The notes under the pieces: model-generated
Database searches by the model: none
What the model was told of the DNA's origin: nothing
Seen by the model: the letters and a program-made list of their open reading frames with translations, nothing else
Shown here: positions 26,589 through 35,137 of the stretch, piece by piece
Layout of the letters: each line of letters begins with the position of its first letter
How positions within the stretch are numbered: the stretch's first letter is position 1
Position numbers and translations under genes: made by a program
Origin: Pseudomonas sp. B28(2017)
GTDB lineage: Bacteria > Pseudomonadota > Gammaproteobacteria > Pseudomonadales > Pseudomonadaceae
Reading direction: 5' to 3'
Assembly (NCBI RefSeq): GCF_002113025.1
Contig: NZ_NEJH01000013.1
Span: forward strand, 1-64,000
DNA: 64,000 nt

Positions 26589-29500
26589 TCAACCCTGCCC
26601 GAGACTCTGGTCCAGGCGGGTCATGGCTTGCTGCAACTGGTCGACGGCGTCGTCGACCAGTGCCGCACGGCCGTCATGGCACGCCTGCTCCAGTCGTTCG
26701 CAACACTCGACCAGGCCAAGCGCTCGTACCATCATCGCCCCGCCCTTGATCCGGTGTGCCAGTTCCTGCAATCCGGGACGATTGCCCCTGGCGTGCAAGG
26801 CCAGCAAATGCACGCGGTCCTCGCGATTGGTCAGCGCCAGATCGTGCTTCAGTTGATCGATCAGCTCACGGTCCGAATCCGCATAGTGCTCCAGCCCACT
26901 CAAATCGAACTCGGCGAAGCCACGGTCGTCAGTTACCGCTGAGGGTACGCTGGAAAACCGCTGGGCCAGCCACGCCTGCAAATCCACCAGGCGAATGGGT
27001 TTGAACAGGCAATCATCCATGCCCGCCGCCTGACACCGGGCCTTCTCCTCGACCTGCGCATTGGCGGTAAAGCCCAGTATCGGCGTCGACGACAGCCCCT
27101 GCACCTGCTCTTGCTCACGTATCGCGCCCGCCAGCTCATAACCACTGAGCACCGGCATGTTGCAGTCGGTAATGACCAGATCGAACCCGCCTGCGCGCCA
27201 CTGTTCAAGCCCCTGTGCCCCGTCTTCAGCCAGCACCACACGATGGCCCAGGTAGCTCAGCTGCCGCGAGAGCAACAGACGATTGGCCGGATAATCGTCG
27301 ACCACCAGAATCGACAACGCCCGGGTCGTGAGCTGCGCCGGATCCTGGGGCCCCCCCGCCGCGGGTAATGCTTGCAGGGCGGGCAGCACCAGGTTGATAT
27401 CCACCCTCGTCCCGCGCCCAGGTTCACTGTCGAGTTGCAACTGGCCGCCCATCGTTTCGCACAGGGTACGACTGATCACCAGGCCCAGGCCGGAACCTTG
27501 CCGGGCGCTCTGCCGACTGTTGCCCGCCTGCACGAAAGGGCTGAACAGGCGTTGCTGGTCGAAAGCGCTGATACCGATGCCGCTGTCCTCAATCTGTACG
27601 CTGACGGCGAGATGCGCCGGGGCTTGAGGCTGCACGCGCAGTACCAGGCCCACCTGGCCTTCACGGGTGAACTTGATCGCATTGCTCAGCAGGTTGGATA
27701 GCACTTGTTTGAAACGCGTGGGGTCGAGCATCACGTCGCGGTCACTGTGTTCGTCGAGCTCGACCCGCCACTGCAGATTCTTCTGCATCGCCAGCCCTTC
27801 GAACACCCGGCAGACCGACGTCACCAACGCGTGCAGATTGACCCGCTCCGGCGCCAGCGACAAATGCCCGGATTCAATCCGGGCGACGTCCAGAATGTCG
27901 CCGATCAAATCCAGCAACTGCTGCCCGGCGTTGGACGCGACCTCGATGGCGGCGCGGTCGGTCACACCTTCGTCGGCCCGTTTCAACGCCAGCTCGAGCA
28001 TGCCGATCAATGCGTTCATCGGCGTACGGATTTCATGGCTCATGGTGGCCAGGAACGTGGTCTTGGCCCGGTTGGCGTCGTCCGCCGCGTCCTTGGCTTC
28101 CTGCAATTGCCCGAGCAATTGCTGACGCTGGCGAATCTGCCGGCGCTGCCAGACGATCCCGGCCAACGCGAGCAACAGCAAGACACCCGCCACCGCAAAC
28201 GCCTGCACGATCGCCTGCCGGTGTCGCAGCCAGTAGCTCTGTTCGACCATCGAGTCATAGCGCCAGGGTTGGGTCAGTTCGTCGATTTCTTCGGGAGGGA
28301 TGCTCAATAGCGCCTTGTCCAGAATCGAATGCAGTTCGCTGGCCTCGCGACTGGTTGCCAGGGTACTTCGGGCGGGGTGGGTGCCCACGGTGCTGGTCAC
28401 TTGCAGGCGATCGCGATACTGCCGGGAAATCAGGTAACGGGCGCTGATCAGCGAGTTGATGCCGCCCTGTGCCTTGCCCTGGGCGACCATTTCCATGGCG
28501 TCCGTCGACAGTGGCGCATCCACCACCCGGATCAGCGGGTAATGCTGGCGAATGTACTCGCTGACAACGTTGCCCCGGGTCAGCGCCAAGGTCTTTCCCG
28601 CCATGTCATCCAGTGTCCTGGGACTGTCCGCAGCCGCGCGGGTCACCAGCACCGAAGGGCTGCTCAGAAACGCCCGAGTGAACAGCAGTTCGTCGTCACG
28701 CTGGGAACTGAGGCCGATACCGGCCAGCACATCGATCTGTCCGCTGGAGATGCCGGTCATCATTTCGGCCACCGACTTCACGCCCTGGATGTCAAATTGC
28801 AGCCCGGTACGCGAACTGATTTTCGTCAGCACATCGACGCCAATACCGCGAAATGTTCCTTCACTGTCGATGAATGTAATTGGCGGAATGTTTTCGTTGA
28901 TCGCCACCTTCACCCGCGGGTGGCGTTCGAGCCAGCGCTGTTCGGCCACGCTCAATTGCAATGACTCGGTGCCCGGGATAGAGACCCCGTTTGCCCCCCA
29001 ACGACGCAGGATATTCATTTGTTCATTAGTGGTGATGACCGCCAACGCCTTGTTGACGATGCGCAATAGCGAAACGTTGTCGCGGGCCATCGCAAAGGCA
29101 AAACGCCCGGACTCCATGGGCGAGAAGTCCGTCAGATGCACGTTGCTCAGGTTGTTCCTGCTGATCAGATAATGGGCATTGATCGCATCGCCCAGATAGA
29201 CATCGGCCTGGCCGAATGCCACGGCGCCCATTGCCGCCAGTGTCGAGGGAAACAGCTGGACCTGCGCCTTGGAATAGAACTGTTGCACGCTGTATTCGGG
29301 CAAGTAGTGATACTGCATCGCCAGCCGCTTGCCGGCCAGTGTCGGGTCGAGCACCGGAGGGAAATCGGTACGCGTGACCAGCACCGGCTGATCGACCGCG
29401 TAGGCGCTGGACATCTGCAGCTGTGGATCTTCGGCTTCAAATCGATTGGCCGTTCCCAGCAGGTCTGCCCGCCCCTCCTTGATGGCCTGCACCGCATCGG

Positions 29501-29816
29501 CCCGCGACGGATAACGTTCGACCTCAATGCCAACGTTCAACATTTGTTCGAGCAACCCGGCGTAATCGGCTGTCACACCTTCGAACACTTTGCCCGCCGT
29601 GTTGAACTCGAAGGGGGGATAGTCCGGCGTCGAAACAGCCAGCACCAATCGGCCTTTTTGCTGCAGCCAGCGCAACTCGGCGTCCGACAACCTGACGCTC
29701 AGACCTTCGGCACTCGAGCGCCCCAATAGGGTCAACGACTGTTGCGCACAGGCCGTCGATGCCCATAGAAGAAGGCCAGTCAGTACCCAACCTGCCAGTC
29801 GCCTTGGACCGTTCAT
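26589..29816 (-). CDS. BvgS/EvgS-like hybrid sensor histidine kinase
   Basis: A 1075-residue inner-membrane phosphorelay kinase. A signal-like N-terminus is followed by two tandem periplasmic SBP_bac_3 (Venus-flytrap) domains (about 45-275 and 285-510). A membrane helix follows (about 533-556). The cytoplasmic part has a HisKA domain with His594 (TMSHEIRTPMN), an ATPase domain (about 700-825), a receiver with Asp884 (VITDCNMPVLSG) and an HPt domain with His1021 (AHRIKGGA). There is no PAS domain between the membrane and HisKA, unlike BvgS. It abuts the response regulator gene, its probable partner. Likely ligands are amino acids or other small solutes. Confidence 0.92.
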   Translation of the reverse strand: MNGPRRLAGWVLTGLLLWASTACAQQSLTLLGRSSAEGLSVRLSDAELRWLQQKGRLVLAVSTPDYPPFEFNTAGKVFEGVTADYAGLLEQMLNVGIEVERYPSRADAVQAIKEGRADLLGTANRFEAEDPQLQMSSAYAVDQPVLVTRTDFPPVLDPTLAGKRLAMQYHYLPEYSVQQFYSKAQVQLFPSTLAAMGAVAFGQADVYLGDAINAHYLISRNNLSNVHLTDFSPMESGRFAFAMARDNVSLLRIVNKALAVITTNEQMNILRRWGANGVSIPGTESLQLSVAEQRWLERHPRVKVAINENIPPITFIDSEGTFRGIGVDVLTKISSRTGLQFDIQGVKSVAEMMTGISSGQIDVLAGIGLSSQRDDELLFTRAFLSSPSVLVTRAAADSPRTLDDMAGKTLALTRGNVVSEYIRQHYPLIRVVDAPLSTDAMEMVAQGKAQGGINSLISARYLISRQYRDRLQVTSTVGTHPARSTLATSREASELHSILDKALLSIPPEEIDELTQPWRYDSMVEQSYWLRHRQAIVQAFAVAGVLLLLALAGIVWQRRQIRQRQQLLGQLQEAKDAADDANRAKTTFLATMSHEIRTPMNALIGMLELALKRADEGVTDRAAIEVASNAGQQLLDLIGDILDVARIESGHLSLAPERVNLHALVTSVCRVFEGLAMQKNLQWRVELDEHSDRDVMLDPTRFKQVLSNLLSNAIKFTREGQVGLVLRVQPQAPAHLAVSVQIEDSGIGISAFDQQRLFSPFVQAGNSRQSARQGSGLGLVISRTLCETMGGQLQLDSEPGRGTRVDINLVLPALQALPAAGGPQDPAQLTTRALSILVVDDYPANRLLLSRQLSYLGHRVVLAEDGAQGLEQWRAGGFDLVITDCNMPVLSGYELAGAIREQEQVQGLSSTPILGFTANAQVEEKARCQAAGMDDCLFKPIRLVDLQAWLAQRFSSVPSAVTDDRGFAEFDLSGLEHYADSDRELIDQLKHDLALTNREDRVHLLALHARGNRPGLQELAHRIKGGAMMVRALGLVECCERLEQACHDGRAALVDDAVDQLQQAMTRLDQSLGQG

Positions 29817-30443
29817 TCAGATCAAATGATTGCGCAAGGCGAAATCCCTCAAGTGCACCGACGAACTCACGTTGAGCTTGAGGGTGAGTCGGGTCTTGTA
29901 GGTGCTGACGGTCTTGTAGCTCAGGTGCATGAGCTCGGCGATTTCCAGGTTTTTCGAGCCCCGGGCCAGGTACTGCAGAATGGTCAACTCACGATTGGAG
30001 AGTTTGTCGATCAGTTGCTTTTCACTGCGTTGCAAATCCCCCGCCAACACGGAACTCGAAGATATCTGGGCGAAATAGGTGTAGCCGGCCATCACCGAAT
30101 TCACCGCCGCCTTCAAGTCGTCCAGGTCCTTGCTCTTGGAAACATAGGCAACAGCCCCGGCCCGCATGCAGCGATCCTGATAAAACTGGGCCTCCAGCGA
30201 GGTGAACACCACTACGCGACATTGCGTGTTCTCGGCCTTGATACGGTCCATCACCTCAAGCCCCGCCACACCAGGAAGGCCCAGATCAAGCAACACGACA
30301 TCCGGTTGATGCTCCCGGATCAACGACAACACCTCATCGCCACGGGAGGCCTCGTAAATCTGCTTGAATCCCTCACCCTTGAGTACGAGTTTGATCATGG
30401 AGCGAACCACCGGATGATCTTCCACAATCAGTGCTGACTTCAT
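29817..30443 (-). CDS. BvgA-like NarL/LuxR-family response regulator
   Basis: A 208-residue two-component regulator. The receiver (about 1-120) has the acidic pair in LIVEDHP, the phospho-acceptor Asp in DVVLLDLGLPG (about 54) and the Lys in YVSKSKDL. The C-terminal helix-turn-helix has LSNRELTILQYLARG and YKTVSTYKTRL. The start at 30443 (MKSALIVEDH) is preferred to an ATG 24 bases upstream. Its stop is adjacent to the kinase start, so the two are co-transcribed and form a BvgA/BvgS-type phosphorelay. Targets are unknown. Confidence 0.92.
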   Translation of the reverse strand: MKSALIVEDHPVVRSMIKLVLKGEGFKQIYEASRGDEVLSLIREHQPDVVLLDLGLPGVAGLEVMDRIKAENTQCRVVVFTSLEAQFYQDRCMRAGAVAYVSKSKDLDDLKAAVNSVMAGYTYFAQISSSSVLAGDLQRSEKQLIDKLSNRELTILQYLARGSKNLEIAELMHLSYKTVSTYKTRLTLKLNVSSSVHLRDFALRNHLI

Positions 30444-30551
30444 GACAACTCCCGTGCAAAACCACACGTTCGGGCAAAAAATGCCCTCCAGGCACCGCAG
30501 CGGTTGGGCACAACGCTGCGCATAGACTTTGGCATGGAAGGCCGGAAGGAA

Positions 30552-30953
30552 CTACCTGACAGAAATGACAGTTCCGACGAACGGTAGCGGATGATCGACG
30601 GCGCTCATCAACTGCGTGATTGTCGCCAGGTCAGGCAGAGCGGCCCGGCTGACCTGGACTTTGCCTGAGACTGGCGGCAATGGCGCCTGTTGTTCATTGA
30701 AAATAAACCCGTGATGAACCTGCGGGTTGTCGGCAAGGAAATTGAACAGCTCCAGCACTCCGTTGGCCATCGCCCCATTGACGAGCACCAGATCCAGAGG
30801 CGTGCAACCGTACTCCACCAGTGGAAGGAGCTCGTCGAGGCTCTGCACCGGCGCCACCCGAAAGTAGCCGAGCTGGTTGAACAGCCGCTCGATCCGCAGG
30901 CGGTTGAAGTGCTGCGCATCGGCGATCAGGATGCGCAAGGATTTGTTCGCCAA
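30552..30953 (-). CDS. Receiver-like protein lacking the phospho-acceptor Asp
   Basis: A 133-residue protein resembling a single response-regulator receiver domain: LRILIADAQHFNRLRIERLF at the start with the acidic position kept, then LDLVLVNGAM where normal receivers have an Asp at the end of strand 3. Here that residue is Asn, so ordinary phosphorylation is unlikely. I start at the TTG at 30953 because a perfect GGAGGT (30958-30963) lies four bases upstream and the domain begins there; a farther TTG at 30992 is possible. It is upstream of the BvgA/BvgS-like pair on the same strand and may modulate it. Its role is inferred only. Confidence 0.75.
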   Translation of the reverse strand: MANKSLRILIADAQHFNRLRIERLFNQLGYFRVAPVQSLDELLPLVEYGCTPLDLVLVNGAMANGVLELFNFLADNPQVHHGFIFNEQQAPLPPVSGKVQVSRAALPDLATITQLMSAVDHPLPFVGTVISVR

Positions 30954-31104
30954 GGTGACCTCCAAAAGGATGTCGGTTTCAAGAGGTCGCAAAGCCTACG
31001 GAAGACCACCCTAGGTTTATGTAGGAATATTCCTAAATCCATGTGGGTTAGTCTGACTCTTGCTTGGGAAACGCAAGCGCGCCTCGCCCCGGAACCCTTG
31101 GCCT

Positions 31105-31821
31105 TTACTCCGTGGTACTCGGACTCCAGAACGCCTGCACCACCAGGGCCGACATCGAAATCCGTGCCACCAGTGCATCCAGTTCATCACCATCGACCGA
31201 GGTGGTCGCCAGGGTGGCTTCGATTTCAATTTCATCCGTGCCAAAGGCATGCACATCGACATCGCTGGCCGGATAGTTGCTGCGCTCCAGCTCGGCTTCG
31301 AGCAAGGCCAGCACGGTTTTTCGCTGCGTACGCCGGGCGATGACATAGACGATGTTGGTGACTTCCGCAGAAATCACATCCAGCGGCTGACGGTTGATGT
31401 TGTTGACGATCGGCCGCAGCAAGGTATTGGCCGCGAGCACGAACAGCGTGCCGAGCAACGCTTCGGCCAGCAGGTCGGCACCGGCGCAGGCGCCGACTGC
31501 CGCCGAGGTCCAGAGGGTTGCGGCGGTATTGAGGCCGCGCACATTGCCCTCTTCACGCATGATCACCCCGGCACCGAGAAAGCCGATACCGGAGACCACA
31601 TACGCCACGACCCGCACAGCGCCTTCAGCCCCGCCGAGACGGTTGGCCATGTCGACGAAAATTGCCGCGCCCACCGCCACCAGCACGTTGGTGCGCAGGC
31701 CGGCGGTGCGCTGCCGGTACTGACGCTCGAAACCGATCAGGCCACCGAGGATGAAAGCCGCACTGAGGCTGACCAGGGTGTCGAGCAGCGAAGTCAGATT
31801 GAGGTTGTTGATGGCTTGCAT
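31105..31821 (-). CDS. mgtC: MgtC/SapB family inner-membrane protein
   Basis: A 238-residue protein with about five N-terminal membrane helices and the MgtC signature (GGLIGFERQ, AGLRTNVLVAVGAA and SGIGFLGAGVIMRE). A soluble C-terminal ACT-like domain of about 80 residues follows (VTNIVYVIARRTQRKTV onwards). In pathogens MgtC is needed at low magnesium, where it binds and inhibits the F-type ATP synthase. It lies 42 bases downstream of mgtA, the same pairing as in other bacteria, so the two are probably co-transcribed under magnesium limitation. The start at 31821 (MQAINNLNL) is the better match to the family. Confidence 0.9.
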   Translation of the reverse strand: MQAINNLNLTSLLDTLVSLSAAFILGGLIGFERQYRQRTAGLRTNVLVAVGAAIFVDMANRLGGAEGAVRVVAYVVSGIGFLGAGVIMREEGNVRGLNTAATLWTSAAVGACAGADLLAEALLGTLFVLAANTLLRPIVNNINRQPLDVISAEVTNIVYVIARRTQRKTVLALLEAELERSNYPASDVDVHAFGTDEIEIEATLATTSVDGDELDALVARISMSALVVQAFWSPSTTE

Positions 31822-31863
31822 ATCAAACTCCTTGAAAAACACACGCTCCTACAGGGGTGTCCT

Positions 31864-34578
31864 TTACTGCCAACCGAACCGCCGGATGTAGAACCCTTTC
31901 ACCGCCTGGGTGAGTGCCATGTACGCCAGCAGGATCATCGGCAGGAACACGAAATACAGCGACGGCAATGCCTGCAGCTTGAAGTAATGGGCCAACGGTC
32001 CCATCGGCAGGAAAATCCCCACTGCCATGATCAGTCCGGTCATCACCAGCAACGGCATGGCCGCACGGCTCTGCAGGAACGGTATCTTCGGCGTGCGGAT
32101 CATGTGCACGATCAGTGTCTGGGTCAGCAACCCGACCACGAACCAGCCAGACTGGAACAGGGTCTGATGATCCGGGGTACTGGCATCGAACACGTACCAC
32201 ATCAAAGCGAATGTCGTGATGTCGAAGATCGAACTGATCGGCCCGAAAAACAGCATGAAGCGCCCGACATCCGCCGGCTGCCAGCGCTGCGGTTGCTTGA
32301 GCATTTCGTCATCGACGTTATCGAACGGGATGGCAATCTGCGAAATGTCGTAGAGCAGGTTCTGCACCAGCAGGTGCATCGGCAGCATCGGCAGGAACGG
32401 GATGAACGCACTGGCCACCAACACCGAGAACACGTTGCCGAAGTTCGAACTGGCGGTCATCTTGATGTACTTGAGCATGTTGGCGAAGGTCCGGCGCCCT
32501 TCCAGCACGCCCTCCTCCAGCACCATCAGGCTCTTTTCCAGAAGGATGATGTCGGCGGCTTCCTTGGCGATATCCACGGCGCTGTCCACGGAAATACCGA
32601 TGTCGGCGGTGCGCAGGGCCGGGGCATCGTTGATGCCGTCGCCCATGAAACCGACCACATGGCCGTTGCCCTTGAGCAGACGGACGATGCGTTCCTTGTG
32701 CGAGGGCGTCAGTTTGGCAAAGACATTGGTGGTTTCCACGGCTTTCGCCAGCTCGACATCCGTCATGCGTTCGATGTCGTTGCCCATCAGCAGGCCCTGC
32801 TGTTCCAGGCCGACTTCGCGGCAGATTTTCGCCGTCACCAGTTCGTTGTCGCCGGTCAGCACTTTCACCGCCACGCCGTGGGCTGCCAACGCCTTGAGTG
32901 CCGGCGCAGTGCTTTCCTTGGGCGGGTCGAGGAACGCCACATAACCGATCAGCGTCAGTGCCTGCTCATCAGCCAGGCTGTAGGTGTCGCGTCCTTCGCT
33001 CATCGGCCGTGCCGCTACCGCCACGACACGCAAGCCTTCGGCATTGAACATGGCCGTGACCTGACGAATGCGCGCCAGCAACTCTTCGGTCAAGGCTTCA
33101 TCGACTTCGCCGTGTCGCACTCGCGAGCAGACGGCCAGCACCTCCTCCACCGCGCCCTTGCAGATCAGCAGATGAGGTTGATCGCGCTCGGCGACCACTA
33201 CCGACATGCGCCGCCGGGTGAAGTCGAACGGAATCTCGTCGACCTTGCGAAACGCCGTGCCGACTTTCAATTGACGATGGATTTCGACGTGCTCGAGCAC
33301 CGCCACATCCAGCAGGTTTTTCAGACCGGTCTGGTAGTAGCTGTTGAGGTAGGCCATTTCCAGCACGTCATCGGAATCATTGCCCCAGACATCGACGTTG
33401 CGCGCCAGGAAGATCCTGTCCTGGGTCAGGGTACCGGTCTTGTCGGTGCACAACACGTCCATGGCGCCGAAGTTCTGGATGGCGTCGAGGCGTTTGACGA
33501 TGACTTTTTTGCGCGACAGGAACACCGCGCCCTTGGCCAGGGTCGAGGTGACGATCATCGGCAGCATTTCCGGGGTCAGGCCCACGGCAATCGACAGCGC
33601 GAACAGCAGCGCTTCGGTCCAGTCGCCCTTGGTGAAACCGTTGATGAACAACACCAGCGGCGCCATCACGAACATGAAGCGGATCAACAGCCAGCTGACT
33701 TTGTTGACCCCGGTCTGGAACGAGGTCGGTGCCCGGTCAGTGGCGCCGACCCGTTGGGCCAGGGCACCGAAATAGGTGCTGTTACCGGTGGTGAGAATCA
33801 CCGCCATGGCCGTGCCGGACACCACGTTGGTACCCATGAACAGGATGTTGTCCAGGTCCAGGGGGTTGAGTGTGTCGCGGTCCTGCTGACGGGGAAACTT
33901 CTCCACCGGCATCGACTCACCGGTCATGGCCGCCTGGCTGACGAACAGGTCCTTGGCGTTGAGCACCCGGCAATCGGCGGGAATCATGTCACCGGCAGAC
34001 AGCACGATCAGATCGCCCGGCACCAGTTGCCTGATCGGCAATTCGATGCGCTGCGCGCTGTGGTCCTCAAGGTCCCGGCGCATCACAGTGGCGGTGTTGC
34101 TGACCATGGCCTTGAGGGCATCGGCGGCCTGGTTGGATTTGGTTTCCTGCCAGAAGCGCAGCAAGGTCGAGAGCACCACCATGGAGAAAATCACGATGGC
34201 GGCTTTCATGTCTTCGGTCAGCCACGAGATGACTGCAAGCAGCGTCAGCAGCAGGTTGAACGGGTTTTTGTAGCAGTGCCACAGGTGCGTCCACCAGGGC
34301 AGCGGTTGTTCATGCTCGACTTCATTGAGACCGAATTGCTCGCGCAGGGCATCGGCTTCAAGCTCGCTCAAGCCATCGGTGTGACTGCCCAGATTGTTGA
34401 GCAGTTGACCCGTGTCGCTACCGGCGGCGGCCACCAGGGTTTGCGCCAGGGTCGGCGGGACTTCACGGCTGACCGTGGTGTCGGTGAAGGTTTCCAGCAA
34501 CGCCAGGCGACGGAAGTGCCGGGCGATGTGGCGGTTACGCAGGAAACCTGCGAAGAGTTCCTTGAGGGTAAGTTTCAT
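31864..34578 (-). CDS. mgtA: Magnesium-translocating P-type ATPase
   Basis: A 904-residue P3-type ATPase that imports Mg2+ across the inner membrane. The N-terminal extension is followed by membrane helices, the actuator TGESMPVEK, the phosphorylation site DKTGTLTQD, the nucleotide-binding region and the hinge GDGINDAPALRTADIG; a final cluster of helices completes ten. The start at 34578 (MKLTLKELFAGFL) is chosen because the upstream frame lacks family similarity. An untranslated-looking stretch of several hundred bases lies upstream, as for Mg-responsive leaders. mgtC follows. Confidence 0.95.
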   Translation of the reverse strand: MKLTLKELFAGFLRNRHIARHFRRLALLETFTDTTVSREVPPTLAQTLVAAAGSDTGQLLNNLGSHTDGLSELEADALREQFGLNEVEHEQPLPWWTHLWHCYKNPFNLLLTLLAVISWLTEDMKAAIVIFSMVVLSTLLRFWQETKSNQAADALKAMVSNTATVMRRDLEDHSAQRIELPIRQLVPGDLIVLSAGDMIPADCRVLNAKDLFVSQAAMTGESMPVEKFPRQQDRDTLNPLDLDNILFMGTNVVSGTAMAVILTTGNSTYFGALAQRVGATDRAPTSFQTGVNKVSWLLIRFMFVMAPLVLFINGFTKGDWTEALLFALSIAVGLTPEMLPMIVTSTLAKGAVFLSRKKVIVKRLDAIQNFGAMDVLCTDKTGTLTQDRIFLARNVDVWGNDSDDVLEMAYLNSYYQTGLKNLLDVAVLEHVEIHRQLKVGTAFRKVDEIPFDFTRRRMSVVVAERDQPHLLICKGAVEEVLAVCSRVRHGEVDEALTEELLARIRQVTAMFNAEGLRVVAVAARPMSEGRDTYSLADEQALTLIGYVAFLDPPKESTAPALKALAAHGVAVKVLTGDNELVTAKICREVGLEQQGLLMGNDIERMTDVELAKAVETTNVFAKLTPSHKERIVRLLKGNGHVVGFMGDGINDAPALRTADIGISVDSAVDIAKEAADIILLEKSLMVLEEGVLEGRRTFANMLKYIKMTASSNFGNVFSVLVASAFIPFLPMLPMHLLVQNLLYDISQIAIPFDNVDDEMLKQPQRWQPADVGRFMLFFGPISSIFDITTFALMWYVFDASTPDHQTLFQSGWFVVGLLTQTLIVHMIRTPKIPFLQSRAAMPLLVMTGLIMAVGIFLPMGPLAHYFKLQALPSLYFVFLPMILLAYMALTQAVKGFYIRRFGWQ

Positions 34579-35048
34579 GGCTGGTGCCCCTTTGGTCAGC
34601 CGGGAAACCGTCGAGCAGGCAAGTCCATGCCTGTGCCGCCGGAACAACCGGCAAAGCAAGGCTTGGCGCGCCGGTCACAAATGACAGGCGTGTCGATAGG
34701 GCGGCGGCCACGACAAAAAGTCGAAACCACACACTGTTCAGCGTCGATGAGAGGGACGTCGGGACACGGCCAGGACTGGCCATGATCAGGATGCCGCTGC
34801 TCGCTTTTCGGCGAGACAACGGCACAGGAGACTGCGCGTTATCTGGCCGAGAAAATGCCGGTTACCGAGACCGGCCGACAACTGTCACTCGAACAAGTAC
34901 CCACTTTGGGTCTCCGTAATGGATGAAAACGCGCGAAGCTTACGCCCCGATGTTTGGAGAGTAAACCCGTTACAAAAGCTTGCCGGGGGAAATGCGCGGC
35001 TCTTCAGGAAGGGTTCAGGATTCAATGTTTGCGGGGTTCTTTCTGGCC
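34579..35048 (-). other. Long region upstream of mgtA, possible leader
   Basis: About 470 bases upstream of mgtA hold no convincing conserved gene. An 82-codon minus-strand frame (34783 down to 34535, starting MASPGRVPTSL) overlaps the mgtA start out of frame. A small hairpin (CTCGC-loop-GCGAG, about 34800) is also present. The layout fits a regulated 5' leader of an Mg2+ transporter, but no known riboswitch was recognised, and the frame may be chance in GC-rich DNA. Confidence 0.35.
35003..35020. promoter_or_regulatory. TTCAGGA direct repeat with 11-bp spacing
   Basis: TTCAGGA occurs at 35003-35009 and 35014-35020, one helical turn apart. Two half-sites 11 bp apart are the geometry of PhoP-type boxes, and PhoP controls mgtA in enterics. 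The site is more than 400 bases from mgtA and points toward pvdA on the plus strand, so the link is tentative. Confidence 0.25.
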
Positions 35049-35124
35049 CCTTCGCGAACAGGCTCGCTCCCACAATGGGCCTGTGTTCACAGAACCTGTG
35101 TGGGAGCGAGCCTGTTCGCGAAGG
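35049..35124. repeat. REP pair forming a 26-bp perfect stem after pvdA
   Basis: 35049-35074 and 35099-35124 are exact reverse complements (core GGCTCGCTCCCACA), separated by 24 bases. The structure lies 14 bases beyond the pvdA stop and could end or protect the pvdA transcript; it also insulates it from mgtA. Confidence 0.85.
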
Positions 35125-35137
35125 CGGCTTTACTGAC

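Noticed and set aside
31060..34785. A 1241-codon open frame on the plus strand
   Set aside because: It is antisense to mgtC and mgtA, is rich in His, Gln and Arg in the way typical of GC-rich shadow frames, and has no recognisable domain.
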